Shown: positions 25,499 to 38,302, numbered from the stretch's first letter. The stretch: DNA of 64,000 bases from Protonemura montana (GCA_947568835.1 OX387604.1:25325076-25389075); one strand, 5' to 3'. Numbers and translations are program-made. Notes: generated by a model from the sequence alone, not told the origin.

Positions 25499-25540
25499 AT
25501 GTACACATCGTGTGTTTTTTTTTTATCTATCGTCGTCTAA
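25499..25540 (+). other. Upstream ORF in dac leader (13 codons)
   Basis: ATG at 25499 opens a 13-codon frame closed by TAA at 25538-25540, 27 bases before the dac start codon and in the same frame. If the mature leader includes it, this uORF could dampen dac translation. Context at -3 is T (CAGTGC before ATG), which is weak. Whether it is in the mRNA is unknown. Confidence 0.35.
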
Positions 25541-25567
25541 ACATTTCGTATTTCGTGGTGAACGACG

Positions 25568-26367
25568 ATGAGTATGGATTCTGTGATGGATTCCTCATCA
25601 ACCAACAGCGATCACAGCAGCAATGCCTCTTCGGCAGGCTCCCCCAGCCACGTGAAGCCCCCGATGACACCACCGCTGGTCAACAACAACAATAACAACA
25701 GTAGTGGCTTGGTGAATAACATTGGCTCGGGCAATCCTCCATCGTCTGCCCATAGCCCGATAAGCATGGTCCGAGAACGTCAACCGGCATCGATAAGCCC
25801 ACCGCATGGTATGCAGACTCCTCACCAACAGCAACAGCACCCGATCAGTCCGCCGCCAGTCTCGACTCCAAACAGCATTCATGCCATCACACCGAGGTCC
25901 GTCATGCCACAATTGCCGCCTCCAGGTTTGGGAATCCTGAACTCCCTCGGCGGTGGCATGAACATGATGCACGGGCACCATTCACCTCTGGAATTGATGG
26001 CTGCTGCACACCACGGAGGACCCCCAAGATCGTACAACAGCCCACCTCCGATTTCCTCGTCGGATCCGACGGCAAATGAGTGCAAATTGGTTGAATACAG
26101 GGGGCAAAAGGTTGCCGCGTTCATCATAGTCGGTGATACGATGTTGTGTCTTCCGCAAGCTTTCGAGTTGTTCCTGAAACATTTGGTTGGGGGGCTCCAC
26201 ACAGTCTACACAAAATTGAAGAGGCTTGACATTGTGCCACTCGTATGTAATGTGGAACAGGTGCGAATCTTACGGGGTCTCGGTGCGATTCAGCCCGGAG
26301 TGAATCGCTGCAAGCTCCTCTCTTGCAAGGACTTCGATGTGCTCTATCGCGATTGTACTACAGCCAG
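25568..26367 (+). CDS. dac: Dachshund, first coding exon (5' partial CDS)
   Basis: Encodes the N-terminal 266 codons plus two bases of Dachshund, a nuclear Ski/Sno-related transcription cofactor of the retinal determination network (with Eyeless/Pax6, Eyes absent and Sine oculis) that also patterns legs and brain. Residues 1-164 are low complexity: Ser-rich (9-27), a six-Asn run (39-44), Gln stretches and many Pro. Residues about 165-266 are the DACHbox-N (SKI/SNO/DAC) domain, recognisable by ECKLVEYRGQKVAAFI, MLCLPQAFELFLKHLVGG, TVYTKLKRLDI, VCNVEQVRILRGLGAIQPG and NRCKLLSCKDF. ATG 25568 has A at -3, and in-frame stops lie just upstream (TAA 25538-25540, TGA 25559-25561), so no N-terminal extension is possible in this exon; ATG 25574 is an alternative. 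The exon ends at CAG|GTACGC, leaving a phase-2 codon (AG|N), consistent with the Ser that follows the domain in DACH proteins as I remember them. Unspliced reading continues ten codons to TAA 26396-26398. The C-terminal DACHbox-C lies outside the window. Confidence 0.93.
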
Positions 26368-26373
26368 GTACGC
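26366..26373 (+). promoter_or_regulatory. dac: Splice donor of dac exon 1
   Basis: AG|GTACGC. The last exonic base is 26367 and GT is 26368-26369. A at +3 and G at +5 fit the donor consensus; C at +4 does not. The cut falls just after the last residues of the conserved DACHbox-N block and gives a phase-2 junction. Downstream translation loses all resemblance to DACH at this point, which supports the site. Confidence 0.8.
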
Positions 26374-26398
26374 TTCTTCACCGGTCCAAATCGGGTAA

Positions 26399-29300
26399 CT
26401 TATCATCTTCTGTCAAATAGCATGCTGATGCGTCAGTTGTTTGCAAGACAATTCTTCGTTAAAACGCATGTATGCTGTTGAGGGCCAGCTTTTGCATGTC
26501 TCTCCTCCCGGCATGGTACTTGGGTCATCTGATTCGATTCTAAGTTCCTATGCAAGCGAAGAATTATATTTTTAAGACGTCGTCTATGGAAACGTAGCCG
26601 AACGTCATGACACTTAAAGAATAGCTAGGGTTTGAAAATGTGAATTCGATAGGGTAATATGAAGTGACGCGTTTCTTATGGATACAATTTTGGGTACAGT
26701 GTGTAACTATATGAACAACCAGAGTACACACTTGCCCCCGTGAGTGCCAACTCTTCGGGATTTGATATTCGTTAGGTTGTTTCGCGATATCTGCAATTGC
26801 AATACTAGGGTACATAAATGGAAATATGAAAAAGTTTAAAAAATTAGACAATACATGATTTTGAGACTTAAAAAAATGTGTTGTAGCACGACGATTTCCA
26901 TTAAATTGATAATATTGCAAATAATTCGTAATACCTAGACGAAATCTCTTGCAATAAACGAAAACAAAAAACGATATGTTTTTTTTAGATGGTTGATTTG
27001 GAAATTTTAATGGGTCATTTTACTCTTTAAATTTTCCATCTTCAAAATCGCCATCTCGTCCGACAAAATCATGTAAATTAGCACCAAATTCAAAATATAC
27101 ATAACCGCAAGACAAATTTACTTAGGCGTTTACGTCTGCCGCACAATAAAACTCTTGCAAGTTTTATTTTTATTTTGTCAGTATTACCTTCTTGTATTAT
27201 TAACTTCGCGACATCTCTGTTCTATAAAACACTGATTTTATGAGCTAACTGTCGGACTGACAAACTTGATGATTTAACTGTGATAAAATCACGGCTGTTT
27301 GAGTCATATACCTCCTATAAAGCAAACATAGAGTTAATTTATTTCTTAAGTAAACATTTTATAGTCTTTGTCTTCGTTTTTATTCGGTGATGACAGTTGA
27401 TTTCTCTGTGAGTCTAACAATATCTTTCAACTGACTCGAGTCAGTTTGAGAAGAATTCGAACCGTTACGAGAACGAAGTGATCGAGCAAATGTAGCATTC
27501 AGTATCTACCAAATCAACGCGTGTCATGATTCAAATCTGATCACATTCATTATAGTCCACGGTTAGTTTTAAATATAAGTCCAGTTTCTCGATGCTCTCA
27601 ATCCAATTTGATCATTTTAATAAACCCAATTTAACTTGAAATAATAATTATGAGATTGCACATGGTATAACTTTTAATTGGACTGGCTTGTGGTTCCGAA
27701 TAATTAAAAATAGCATTAAAGGCATATATCTATTTATTCTGTAGTCAAATTAATAAGACTGCCCGTATTATACTGTAGCTGGTTTTTTTAATGGAATTTA
27801 TATCTGTACGCGTAATAAAATGCTGTTATCGCACGTTTGCGATTAACATGTAACATCTAATTAGTTCAATTAGCCTACACCTTTCTTTCTGGCCAAGGCT
27901 TGGAATTAGGTGCGTTTGCGCGTATTGTCTTGGGCCTGCACAAGCATTGAAAGTGAACTTTGAAATCATAATCTAAATGAATATGAAATTATTCAGAAAT
28001 TATACTAACATATAGATTCGATAGACCAAGGTATGGATTTATTCGGTCAAATCAAATGTCCAAGATTACAATTTCCTAAATTTACAATTGTACTTTTTGC
28101 AAAATATAAATGAACTGAGCTTGCAAAAGTTTAAAGTACAAATTAAAATTCGCGATTAAATTCAGAAATTACAGCATTGCGTTGCACCGTCATTTGATTT
28201 TAAAATTCTTTTGATAAAGTCCTTATTCACGTTTAAGTAAGATTTTCCAATTGATCTCAAATATACGTAAACATCTTGGACATGACATGTGATGGCTTAA
28301 TTCATGCCTTCGTCTTTCAAAGGGTTACTATCAGCAGTGGCGGAACGAGGTGTCTAGTCAGACAGGACCAATGCCCACCCGCACGTCAGTGTTTTTTTTT
28401 CAACCTACCGGAGACATAAAAATACTCAGTACACATATTTAGAGTGTATACTTCCTAAACTCGAAGCGAGAAAGGAAAGCAAACTGACATTTTTTTGTAT
28501 TCTCCTATTGCGAATGACAGCGCTATTATTTGGGTATTTGTGTTATGGGAATGCACAAACCCAGCGTATCGTAACCACAATTAAAATATCTTATAATACG
28601 TGGCTCACAGCCTTATTACGTTTTCTTAGATACCCACCTCGTAATCGAATTAAAAAAATATTGAAAATAACAGAAATTCCATTTCTACCGCAAGATAAAT
28701 ACTACCTAAACAGTGAATTTCGGCGTCTCACAAATAGCATTGGCACCCCGGTTTTCAAGCCGTCCTAATCGCTCTTTGCGGGGGGCTTTTGTACTAATTT
28801 CAACCAAATAATAAGCTATAGTCGCTAGTAAAAGCCACGTTGTCGACTTTGTATACCATGTACAATTCGAAGCTCCTTTTCGTGAAATAATCACAGCATG
28901 AATCCCAAGGAATAGTAGCAACACCTACTGTGACACCATTGTGCTATCTCTTCCGTATTTTCATTGCTAAAAAAAAGCAAGATGAGTGAGTATAGTTAAG
29001 TCAATTGTAAGATCATTTCGTGGGTATTTAGTTGGTTCGACCCCCTGCAGGGTCTGCTTCATTGTTATGTCATTGTTAGCATATCAAGAAGCACTTTTTC
29101 GTGATCTCCTACCTCCAGCCGATTGTTTGATTGAGTGATATCACGGGGTGCAGAGACGATTGCAAGTCTGATTTCTTCAAGACTCTCTTTGAAACAATAA
29201 AACGTCACAATCACAACAACGCTAGATACGATTCTTGATCGACAATTGAGAAAGATCATCAATGTAATTATTATTCTATAGATAGAAAAAAAGATATGTG

Positions 29301-30359
29301 TTGAAATCATTAATTATGTCTTTTCGTTTTTCGTTTTTCGAGACTGTCGTTTAGCATTTGGGGACTTCCACGCTGTTCTAACAAAATGCTACACACTTTC
29401 AAAGCTGCGTGACAAAAGGCGGGAATTTGGATGTTTCCTTGCACGTGTTGTCAACAGTAATACATTATATTAAACAAAAACATCTTAAAGACACCAGTTG
29501 TTACAACAAAATACTTTAAAATTTCTTATATACTTTTTAATGATATGTTGGAGATAATAATTTAAATAATATAATATTTTCTGTCTGTTGATGGCTATTG
29601 TACCTATATTTTGCGACTGGCTAATTAATATTTGACGTGAATAACAAGCATACATGTGCATTAGTAAATGGGTGGGGTGGAGTATAAGGCCTGAGGTCTA
29701 AACCTCAAATTTAAGATACTTCTTCAAGTATCTTATTCGGCTTTCCAAACAAAATATCGTGTGATAACGAAAGCCAGATTAGTGGTCGGAAAAAGGCGAA
29801 GAACAAGTCAACAGGTTAGCGTTTTGATGGAAGAAGTTCGTGATTCCATGTGAGATCAGAACAATAAAGCTGCTCTAAGCTCTACGAAAAAAGTTCATTC
29901 AAATATGTGTCACACTACACCTTCGATACGACACAAATCCTCTTGGTCTTTATCTTTAGCAATTTTAAAGAAATCACTAACTACTTTTCTCAATCAAATC
30001 GTACCCCACGAATAATGCCTCTCTTATACGCTCTCACTATTTCGGCGTAATAACTATCGATACGATTAACTATATTTTCAAAGATCAATTCATTAATTAA
30101 TTTCACTCGTGTCAGCTTCCTAAACTCCCTCATACTAGTACCACCCAAATGATCTTTCACCTTCCATTCATTTGAATATGGCGGTGCTTGCAAATGCATC
30201 CATTCGTTCCTTCCTATTTCAATTGCCATTTCCATTTCCATTCCCAACAGGTGTCCCTGAAGACAAATGTCCGTACAGCTCCATTGCAATATCTCCCTTA
30301 TTTCCTTCCTTCCCGTTAGACGCTGGCTAGACATTCGGAGTCGACTGCCGACTAAACGT
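26399..30359. other. dac intron, no further exon seen
   Basis: AT-rich intronic DNA. Several TAATTA/ATTA-rich stretches (for example 27640-27880) look like typical developmental non-coding DNA but cannot be called enhancers from one sequence. Confidence 0.5.
29692..29734. other. Two adjacent small hairpins
   Basis: TGAGGT-CTAA-ACCTCA (29692-29707) is followed six bases later by AAGATACTT-CTTC-AAGTATCTT (29713-29734). Both stems are perfect. They could be structured RNA within the dac pre-mRNA or remnants of an inverted-repeat element. Confidence 0.5.
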
Positions 30360-30930
30360 CTTTTCCCTTTGCAACTAAGAGAGAGGGTGAGAGCGAGAGA
30401 AATGAACTGAATGAATTGTGTCTCTGACTCAGATTCGGGATTCGCTACCCCAACATTTACTACTACAATACTCTCCGGGCGTAGCGAGCGGGAAAGAGGG
30501 GAAGTAGGAACGAGAGGTTGGAGAGTTGGAATTTATATCTCTCTGACTGTTCTCTCTGTGTCGTCGTTGCCGCCTGCTACCGCCACCACCACTACCACCG
30601 CCGTCGCAGTCGCAACGCATTCCATTCAGAGTGCGACTTGCTTCGTGAACGCACGCACCAGCTCTCCCCTGCGCCGATTCTCTCGCATCGTGCGTTGCCA
30701 TGCGCCGGCAGTTGGATTCACAGATAGACAGTTGTCCCCGGCGTGCATTCAGTCGTCCACACTCCGAGCCAGGAGCATAGGCGCCGTGCGGAGGTTAGGA
30801 CGGGGCGCCGGTCCATACGTATGCCGGCGATCGCGGTCGACACTCCCGGCGAACTCGCGCTAGAGCGCCCGGGCTCGATAGCTTAGCAGGCGATGCCATT
30901 CACGCCGTATTATGACCAGATTTGGTAAAT
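30360..30930 (+). promoter_or_regulatory. CpG- and GAGA-rich island in dac intron 1
   Basis: Abrupt GC- and CpG-rich segment in AT-rich intron. It opens with GAGAG clusters (30378-30402) and contains ACCACC/CCGCCGTCGCAG runs, two GCCAT motifs (30697-30701, 30895-30899) and an initiator match TCAGTC (A at 30751). GAGAG with GCCAT is the GAF plus PHO combination of Drosophila Polycomb response elements, and dac is a Polycomb target there. The alternative is a second dac promoter with a non-coding first exon. A 150-codon frame across it looks like composition bias rather than a protein. Confidence 0.4.
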
Positions 30931-33900
30931 AGCGGAAAAATACGTTATTGAAATAAATTGACAAATTTTTACAAGTGTTTTCTGGGCGAGAAATTCCCGT
31001 GGTTTTGTTTTCTCTGTGTATCACGCTCCTTCACAATTAGTACCAAAAAAAGCGGCACCTCCATCATGAATTGAACACATGTGGACGCACTCGTAACTTT
31101 CAAGTCTTCACCCTCGTTTGATCTTTTGTGACATGCACCTCTAAGAAACCCCACCACAACTCTAATACCTTTCCATCGTAACTTTCAACAGAAACAACCC
31201 TACATTATTACAAACCATCCCCCGCACCCTTTGGTCAAATAATTTTCCATGTGCCATTTGACCCCCAAGAACAATCGGTAAGGCGTCTTAGAACCCCCTA
31301 ATTTAATTAGTGTACGACCAGAACGCCATGTAGGTGAAGTCCAAGTCGAACATGAAGATTTAACATGGAAATATACCCCCAAACTGAAACTTAGTTCACT
31401 TCTCCATGTCAACCATGCCCAAACTCAACTGAAAAAAAAAAACATATACGCATAAACTACATGCTGGATAGGTTGGTATCTTTAATATCGAAGTATAATA
31501 TTGTAATATCAAGTCTCTAGTCAGGAAGCAATGAAAGCATGTCTTTAATGAGCATGCCGGCCTGCTACCCGTGCTGAGCGATCTCTCTGTCCCACCTATC
31601 TTGCCTATCTCACCTATCTCACCTATCTCACCTATATGCTTGCAGAGCCCATTGCATGACAGAGCTCCTAGTCTGTAGGTTCTCAGTGCACATGTTCTGC
31701 TTGTGCTGGCAGTTAGCTGCTCATGGTTTGCCCGTAGGATCGGCCCTAGGCAAAATATTCACCCATAGACTTCTTGCAAACTGGACTGAAGTAATTGCTG
31801 GTATATTGTCTCGAAAACGCAGAGTGCCAGCCCATCATTCGATATGCGCTAGACAGAATTTGCCCGGGGCATCGGTATAATAAAAGAATATTCACATAAT
31901 TTTCAAACTTATATCAATAGAGCTAGGATATTATTTGAATATTAGAACGATATGAAGATCCTGAATGAAAAAAATCTATCAGACATATTGATAACTTTTA
32001 CAGAAGTTGGTTTACTGCAGATGTGTTTATTATTGATTCAGGCAATAAATAATACAAATGCCCCATGGTTGAAGCAATTTGGGGTTTGGCTCATGAATGC
32101 AAAATAAAGGTATATTGAGAGATTTTGAGAGAAATAATCGGCATTGGTACCGCATCTACATGGGTACTCGAGTATCGACAGTAACTACACTAGACGTTAC
32201 CACAACACTTGACATTGCAGCTAATGTAATGTTACTCTATTAAATACATATACTGAATGCATATAGCATGGAGCATAGTACACACGCTGCACCCTTCTAT
32301 GTATATATGCAACAATTCGATGCAATATGGAGTACAAATGTTGACTGATTGTAACAATATGCTGGGGTAGCCGGCATGTCTCGGGTGTCAACGAGAACCC
32401 GCTTTCAAACGATTCTGGTTTTCACCATATTCAAGTTGAAATTCTACTATACCTATTTAAAATATTAACAATATTTATTTAAAATTATTAATGTACATAG
32501 TGTTTGTAAATTACAGGAAACTCGCAAACATATTGACTGTGTATTATGAGTGGGCAATCGATAAAATAGTAAATAGTCTGAGTGGAAAAATATTTCAAAT
32601 GAAGATGAAATATAACTCGATTTCTTATAAAAAATTGGTGCGTCACATTCGAAGGATTGTGGGCTTTTTTTATTAAGGTTTCCGTAAGCGGTTGGGATTT
32701 CTTGGTGGCTAAGCGTAAGGATAGAACATTTAGACCTGTGATTGTCGGATTTCATTTGTGGCAGACCGCACAAGGAATGTGCTCCAATTTTCTTCGGCAG
32801 TGATTCTTTATTGAACCAATATTGAGCACCGGTTCTCGATAAAAAAGGAAGAGAAAAAAATTCTAAAAGGAAACAATTGCTCACCTTAGCAAATGAAAAT
32901 AATGATTCCAACTACCTGCTGAAAATCCCATTGATTCTACCTTTGAATTTTCGCCGAACATAGTTTACTTATGTTGCCATTTCTGCTCTAAGAAGCCAAA
33001 TTGCTCTCTCTAAAGGTTAAACGTTTTAAACTGTCGTCCCTTGAAATAACGGATGGACAAGAACCCACAGAACACATCCTCTGCGTCATAATCTTCATTC
33101 TAAACATATGAAATGAATGCAGCACTACTCCGTACTTTACAATAAAACAAAAATAGTTTTGTGTTTGTATTTGTATTTCTACCCTGTTGATAAATTTATT
33201 GGCTTTAAGACTAATTTCAATGCTCAAGATAATAAAAAAGGTCTTAACGTCAATTTAAAAATATTGGCTCCTATTGCCATCGCCAGAAATATTGCATCCA
33301 GCATCTTATAAAATGCGTGTTGCTGTTAAGAAATGGAAATTGGTTAATCTTATTTGAAAAGTGCAAATGTGTTTTCACAGTCTATCAAATAATTTTGTAA
33401 AAATGAAAGATTTTATTTTGAAATTCCTTGAAGGTTTAGATTGGCAATACCATTCGACACACGCTGCCTGTGACAAAAATATAATTTAAAAATATCTCGT
33501 TGACCTTCCGACTGATAATATATTTCACTTGCTTTCTTGGAAGAACGCTGATAGCTATTGATGTATTATAGAAGTAATGAAAAGTTTTAAAATGAATCGA
33601 CTCTCATTCTTTTGTTCTGATGGCGTTTCGGGTATATGGATAGGTAATCATTTTCTGAAAAACCAGGCACAAGACTCAATGTTACGGCGGTGCTGTTTAT
33701 GTTTCCTGAAAGGTATTCACTCGATTTGTTTAGTTTTTTTTTGTAGTTTTTTTATAAATCGAATCTCTTTTACTTGAAAGTTTTGAAACTGATGACAAAG
33801 ACGCCACGCCATGCCATTAAGATGAACGTCGCCTGCTGAATTCAGTAAAAAAATTATTCTGATATTCATGTAATTCGAAAAGAGTTCGATTTTCCCTTGA

Positions 33901-36900
33901 TGTGATTATTTTTTGGTACATTGCATACCATTGCTGTCTCTTACTGAGAATTTGAAAGTGAATTAACTGTTAGATGGAACATTGGCTCTTCATCACACCT
34001 TGCCCATATCTAGTCAAGATATAAACCTCTCTTTAAGGCTAAGTCAAATATTAATATAACCCTCCCACTCCATACATTGATAGTAACCTGTGTATGACTA
34101 TTTTGTAACTACTGTGAATATGTACGGGATCAGATTGTGAGTCCAGTACTCTTTGGGATATCGAAACGAAGTAGCTTTATTATTATTATCATCATGATTC
34201 AGCACGTCACTACTTCAATATACATACAACAATAAAAAAAACAACTCAAAATGAATAGATTTTTTTTCATACAGCCGCCTAATTGAAAACGTAAAATAAT
34301 AAATCGATTCAATCGTATATTAACCACCCCCACCCCCTCCCAGGTATCAACCACTATCAAGATGGCAGGAATTTTCAGCGCTAGATTGACTGTATTTGCT
34401 GTATTTTTTTAATTTCCAAAAAAAACGTTCTGTTAAACCTTACCTGGTCATGAACCCCGTGTTTGACTTATGAATTTTGAATACCTGAACATTTAAGGCA
34501 TATTTTGCTTATAAATCACTCTTTTTTTAGCAAAAATATTTATTTTTTAGTCTTAAAATTTGATATTTTGATATTTATTTTATTATGACTAAATTAATTG
34601 TATCGTGCATTCAACGCCATAACATTATCATTTCTTTTTACTTTAATATAATCTTTAAAAAGTAGGTCCGGTATTAGCTCTCACATCTTTACCCATGTCT
34701 ATCAACATTCAAACCTTCCCTAAAACGCAAAAAAAAAAACAACACTCGTCATTTTACCTTTTCTTTTGTAAATATTTTAATTTCTTCAGATAATATCTCC
34801 CGATTGTACATTCAATTTGATCCGTAGATTTCATCAGTGACTTACTTAATGGATTTTACTGTAATATTACCTCCCCCTGTACATTGGATTTTGCTCTTCA
34901 CTTTGCCCTATGCCCCCCTTTAAGCATATCACACCTACATCTACATCCTGCTATCTGGATGTACCATAGCTGCCAACCGCTGTAAGATTTGCAGCAAGTA
35001 TATAATTAGTGGTAGTCAGCTTGGTCTATACACTGCCACTTCCACTGTTCTGCTAGAGTCATCTTAGCTCAACCTTTCTCAGATTTCTTACAGGGAAGAC
35101 CAGCCATGTGTGGGTTGACAACTACAGTCAACCAATTTGATCAGCTTTAATAATTGATTCGTCGTTTTATCGAAGTGGTGTTTACCATTTCATTCGCGAT
35201 TCGAGCTTTTGATTTAAAGCATCCATCGGATAAACGATTATATAGAAATGTTTAACCATACGAAATGATTAAAAAAGTGGAATAAACCTGCGAAAAGGTC
35301 GGTTTTATAATTGAGAATTCCGCTGTGATTGTAAAATTGAGACTTCATATTTCTATGAATGTTAAACTGGTGATCCGCTGACCGCATTTTTTTTTTTTTT
35401 GGTTTGGTTTGAAGTTTTTTAACTCAAGCCTTGAAATAACGCATTAGCGATGTGTCTAGCCCTGCAGTGCATTCTGTCGAAAGAAGGAGTTTGTAGAATA
35501 AGGGGAGGAAGAAATCGAAGAAAAGTAAATTATTAATGTTTGTGGTTGCAGAGTTAATCAAACTAGATACAATTGAGGGAAGTGAGAAATGAAGGAGGGT
35601 TGGAGAAATATTATTAATTGTTTTCATAAATGAATGGACAAACAAGAGAGAAATAGTGTGCGATGGGGGGTTGAGTAAGAAATGTCTTAAATATAAAAGG
35701 ATTATTAATTTTTCTCGAAAAGTTAATTAATTAAAAAGACATGGCGTCTATAGCATAGCCCCTTGCTAAACATTGATTCCATAGCTTCCCATCGTCCCAG
35801 GCAAGCAGCTCTTGTGTTTTATTTATTTTAGCCTTGTTTGCATTGGGCGAGTTTTTTTTAATGAAACATAAAAATTCTTGTTCAAGTTCTTATCGCAATT
35901 AGGAAGGCTGCAGCTTCTGAAGATTACATGAGATTTCAAGTATTTTTTCTCGAATTAAATGAACATACATAATTAATAATATTTTATTAAATCTTGAATA
36001 ATTATCAAAATATTTTTGTTTCATTATTATTCGATTTACTTTAAAGTATCTTCAATAAACTCTTCAAAGAAATGTTGCCGAGGACCAAATATTTGATCAG
36101 AATTTTAGTTATTCGCGTTTCCAATTTTATTTATCATTTTCCAAGCTCTGAAAAGATCTCGACGGTCTTTGCGAAAATCCGCCAGATGTAATAATAGTAG
36201 ATAAAACTCGAGTAATCAATAGTTTAAAAGATTGTGCATGGTAATTGGGGCGAAATCATTTTATTGCATGCCGTGCACTCAACCATTTTATTTACAAAAA
36301 TGCAAAAATAATTTTCAAACAGCTGATTTAGAATTGGAATCAATGTTGTACAAAACTGTATGCTCTTGAGAAACATGGAAAGATCGTTTTACTCTTCATC
36401 AAGATATTTCACTCGATTATGTTAATATTTCAATAAAAGCTGTCCTGTTGATTCGATTTACCTAAATTCCACACTTGATCGACTTAAACCAATAACCGAC
36501 CAGACGAAACCACATTACCAAAACACAACGAAGAAAACCCACCAAAATGTACGAAAACATCATCGCCTAAGCTGTTAATGCTTTCAAACTAGACAAATAT
36601 ACCCAATCATAAAAAAAAAAAAAACGAAAACAGTCTAAAAAGAATGTATTCCCTACAAAAGTGAAGGCCTGGAGACTGAAATGTTTACTCCAAACCGTTT
36701 TCAAAGCTATTCATGAAGTTAATTTTTTATAAAAAAGCAAGCCATTCTTGATTTGCCTTCTTAGCCATTCGTTCAAATAGTACGACACGTTCAAATAAGT
36801 TGCCATGGCTTAGGCATGTACTGGCCCACTACAGAATGGCAGGCTGATCATATGATCATGCTATTTTTGTACCACTACTATACCTGTGCAGTCAATTCCT

Positions 36901-37380
36901 AGCTGGTCGCATTTTCTTGACACGCGATTCCTTTCCTTGCATTAATACTACCAGCCCCAGTACCTTAGAGAAAATAATAGGTAGGGTAGAGCCGTATAGT
37001 CTATGTTAAGTTTTCTGCCGGTTTTCTAGACCTTCTTTGGAATCACACCATGATCGCAGCAGTCGTTTGGGGTACTAGCGGGTAGCGATTGCTGGATTTA
37101 GTGGCACACCAAGCAACTCTGCAATCATCAAGAAATCTGACAGATACACTTGGTTTATAAAACGATAATTTTGATGTTAAAAAGACTGAATATATGAAAT
37201 TGTAACGCCAATCTAACGCATAAAAAGACCTTTTGCTATTGTCAATACCACTCGTGCCGCAGGGTGGTCATGCCCCTACGATGAGAACTACGATAGAAGA
37301 TAAATGTACCACGATTTTTTTTAGTTTTATATTTTCATTTACTCATAGTAAATATTTAATATAAAATACTCATATCCATT
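30931..37380. other. dac intron, no further exon seen
   Basis: AT-rich intronic DNA with a TGATCATATGATCA palindrome at 36845-36858 and poly-T/poly-A tracts. No exon, RNA gene or transposon identified. Confidence 0.5.
31591..31635. repeat. 9-bp tandem repeat (CACCTATCT)
   Basis: About four copies of CACCTATCT in the dac intron. Confidence 0.88.
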
Positions 37381-37718
37381 ATAATTTCCATTAGTATCAC
37401 AATATCCAATATATCCAACATAATATCCAACAGATGGCGCTGGGGGTCACGGTTTGACTTAACACGACTGCATGTTCGGTGAAGCATTTACAAATAAGAG
37501 AACCTGGAGGACCTGCGATCAGGCAACGGCGTTCCTGGTAACTGGCGTTCCTCCAGTCGGGCTGTATCATCGCGCTAGATCTTGCCCCTGAATAGTTGCA
37601 ATATGTTACGGGCATTTTCTAATCGCTTGATGGCGTTGAGATATTTAACTATACAAACAGTCAAATACACAAATAGTAAATATTTTGACTATTACAAAGA
37701 AAAAAAAATTGTTAAAAT

Positions 37719-37782
37719 GTTGGTAGTCGAACGCGGGCCTTGCCGCACGGCAATCAGATACCCTAACCGCTCGAACACGAGA
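37719..37782 (-). repeat. tRNA-like pol III relic 1
   Basis: On the minus strand, TGTTCGAGCGGTTAGGG (A-box-like, 37761-37777) is followed by GCGTTCGACTACC (B-box-like, from 37722). Acceptor and T stems do not pair well, so it is not a functional tRNA; it is best read as the head of a tRNA-derived SINE or a tRNA pseudogene. Confidence 0.45.
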
Positions 37783-37918
37783 GCGATGTTACGATGTAAA
37801 TATAAATTGCTAAACTATGAAGTAGAGAAGCATGTTGGTAATGAAGAGCGATTGGTTACATCGGGCGAGAATAATATCGTTAGAAGTTAAGTTGGTTTGT
37901 TTCCCGCAGTGAACACCC

Positions 37919-37988
37919 TTGGAGTGTAGCTCTGTGGTAAGCGCTGTGCTTCATACGGCGGAGGTGTTGCGTTCGATTCCAGGCAAAG
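37919..37988 (+). repeat. tRNA-like pol III relic 2
   Basis: TGTAGCTCTGTGGTAAGCGC matches a tRNA A box/D-arm (closest in wording to tRNA-Ala), and GCGTTCGATTCC matches a B box at normal spacing. An anticodon-like stem GCTGT/ACGGC forms, but its loop has C where T33 is required, and the acceptor ends do not pair. Called a pseudogene or SINE head rather than a tRNA gene. Confidence 0.5.
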
Positions 37989-38201
37989 CTGCTTTATTGT
38001 TTCTTACCCTCGAACTAGATAACACTTGACAAAATATGAAAAATTATTGTAAGTCCAGAGTGTAGTACCAATTTCTGCCAACAGGTGGCTTTGATGCTAG
38101 TTTTGTACTTAACACTACTTTCCATGTTCCTATATGCTTGATGCTAGACGTAGGAGCTGCACACGGGGTATAGGTGGGGTTTGGGGTCGTGGGAACGTCC
38201 C

Positions 38202-38257
38202 GCAAAATTTGGCGGGCGCGACTGGCGCGGAGCGCCAGGAGCGCCCGGCAATTTTGC
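38202..38257. other. Strong GC-rich stem-loop, 56 bp
   Basis: Nested complementary arms: GCAAAATT (38202-38209) with AATTTTGC (38250-38257), GGGCGC with GCGCCC, and CTGGCGC with GCGCCAG around a GGA loop, with two-base GA internal mismatches. It stands out from the AT-rich surroundings and sits between tRNA-like relics 2 and 3. It may be a small inverted-repeat element or an RNA hairpin. Confidence 0.75.
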
Positions 38258-38302
38258 TACTGTCTAACCATACGCCCAAAAAAAATTGCAATATTGTGAC
38301 AC

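Larger units (their letters stand above)
23640..25567 (+). promoter_or_regulatory. dac: Putative dac promoter region and 5' leader
   Basis: Base composition becomes clearly GC- and CpG-richer at about 23.64 kb and stays so through the dac exon. An arthropod-style initiator match (TCAGTC, A at 23640) lies about 60-70 bp after a TATATATATA run at 23571-23580, a spacing too long for a classical TATA box. Inside are a hairpin (GCTATG...CATAGC, 23706-23731), a TGCC repeat, a GAGA-rich tract and a CT-rich tract. Small upstream ORFs are present. The transcription start and any upstream intron are not determined, so this region may mix promoter and transcribed leader. Confidence 0.4.

Noticed and set aside
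25598-25981. Antisense and alternate-frame ORFs over the dac exon
   Set aside because: They are shadows of the GC-rich dac coding exon; the + frame at 25568 carries the conserved domain.
28330-28345. CAGTGGCGGAACG as a DNA transposon terminus
   Set aside because: No matching inverted terminus or target-site duplication found nearby.
30411-30863. 150-codon ORF across the CpG island
   Set aside because: Ser/Thr/Arg-rich product of CpG-rich sequence, with competing frames on both strands; better explained as regulatory or leader DNA.
37919-37988. Functional tRNA gene
   Set aside because: The boxes are good but acceptor and T stems do not pair and the anticodon loop lacks T33.
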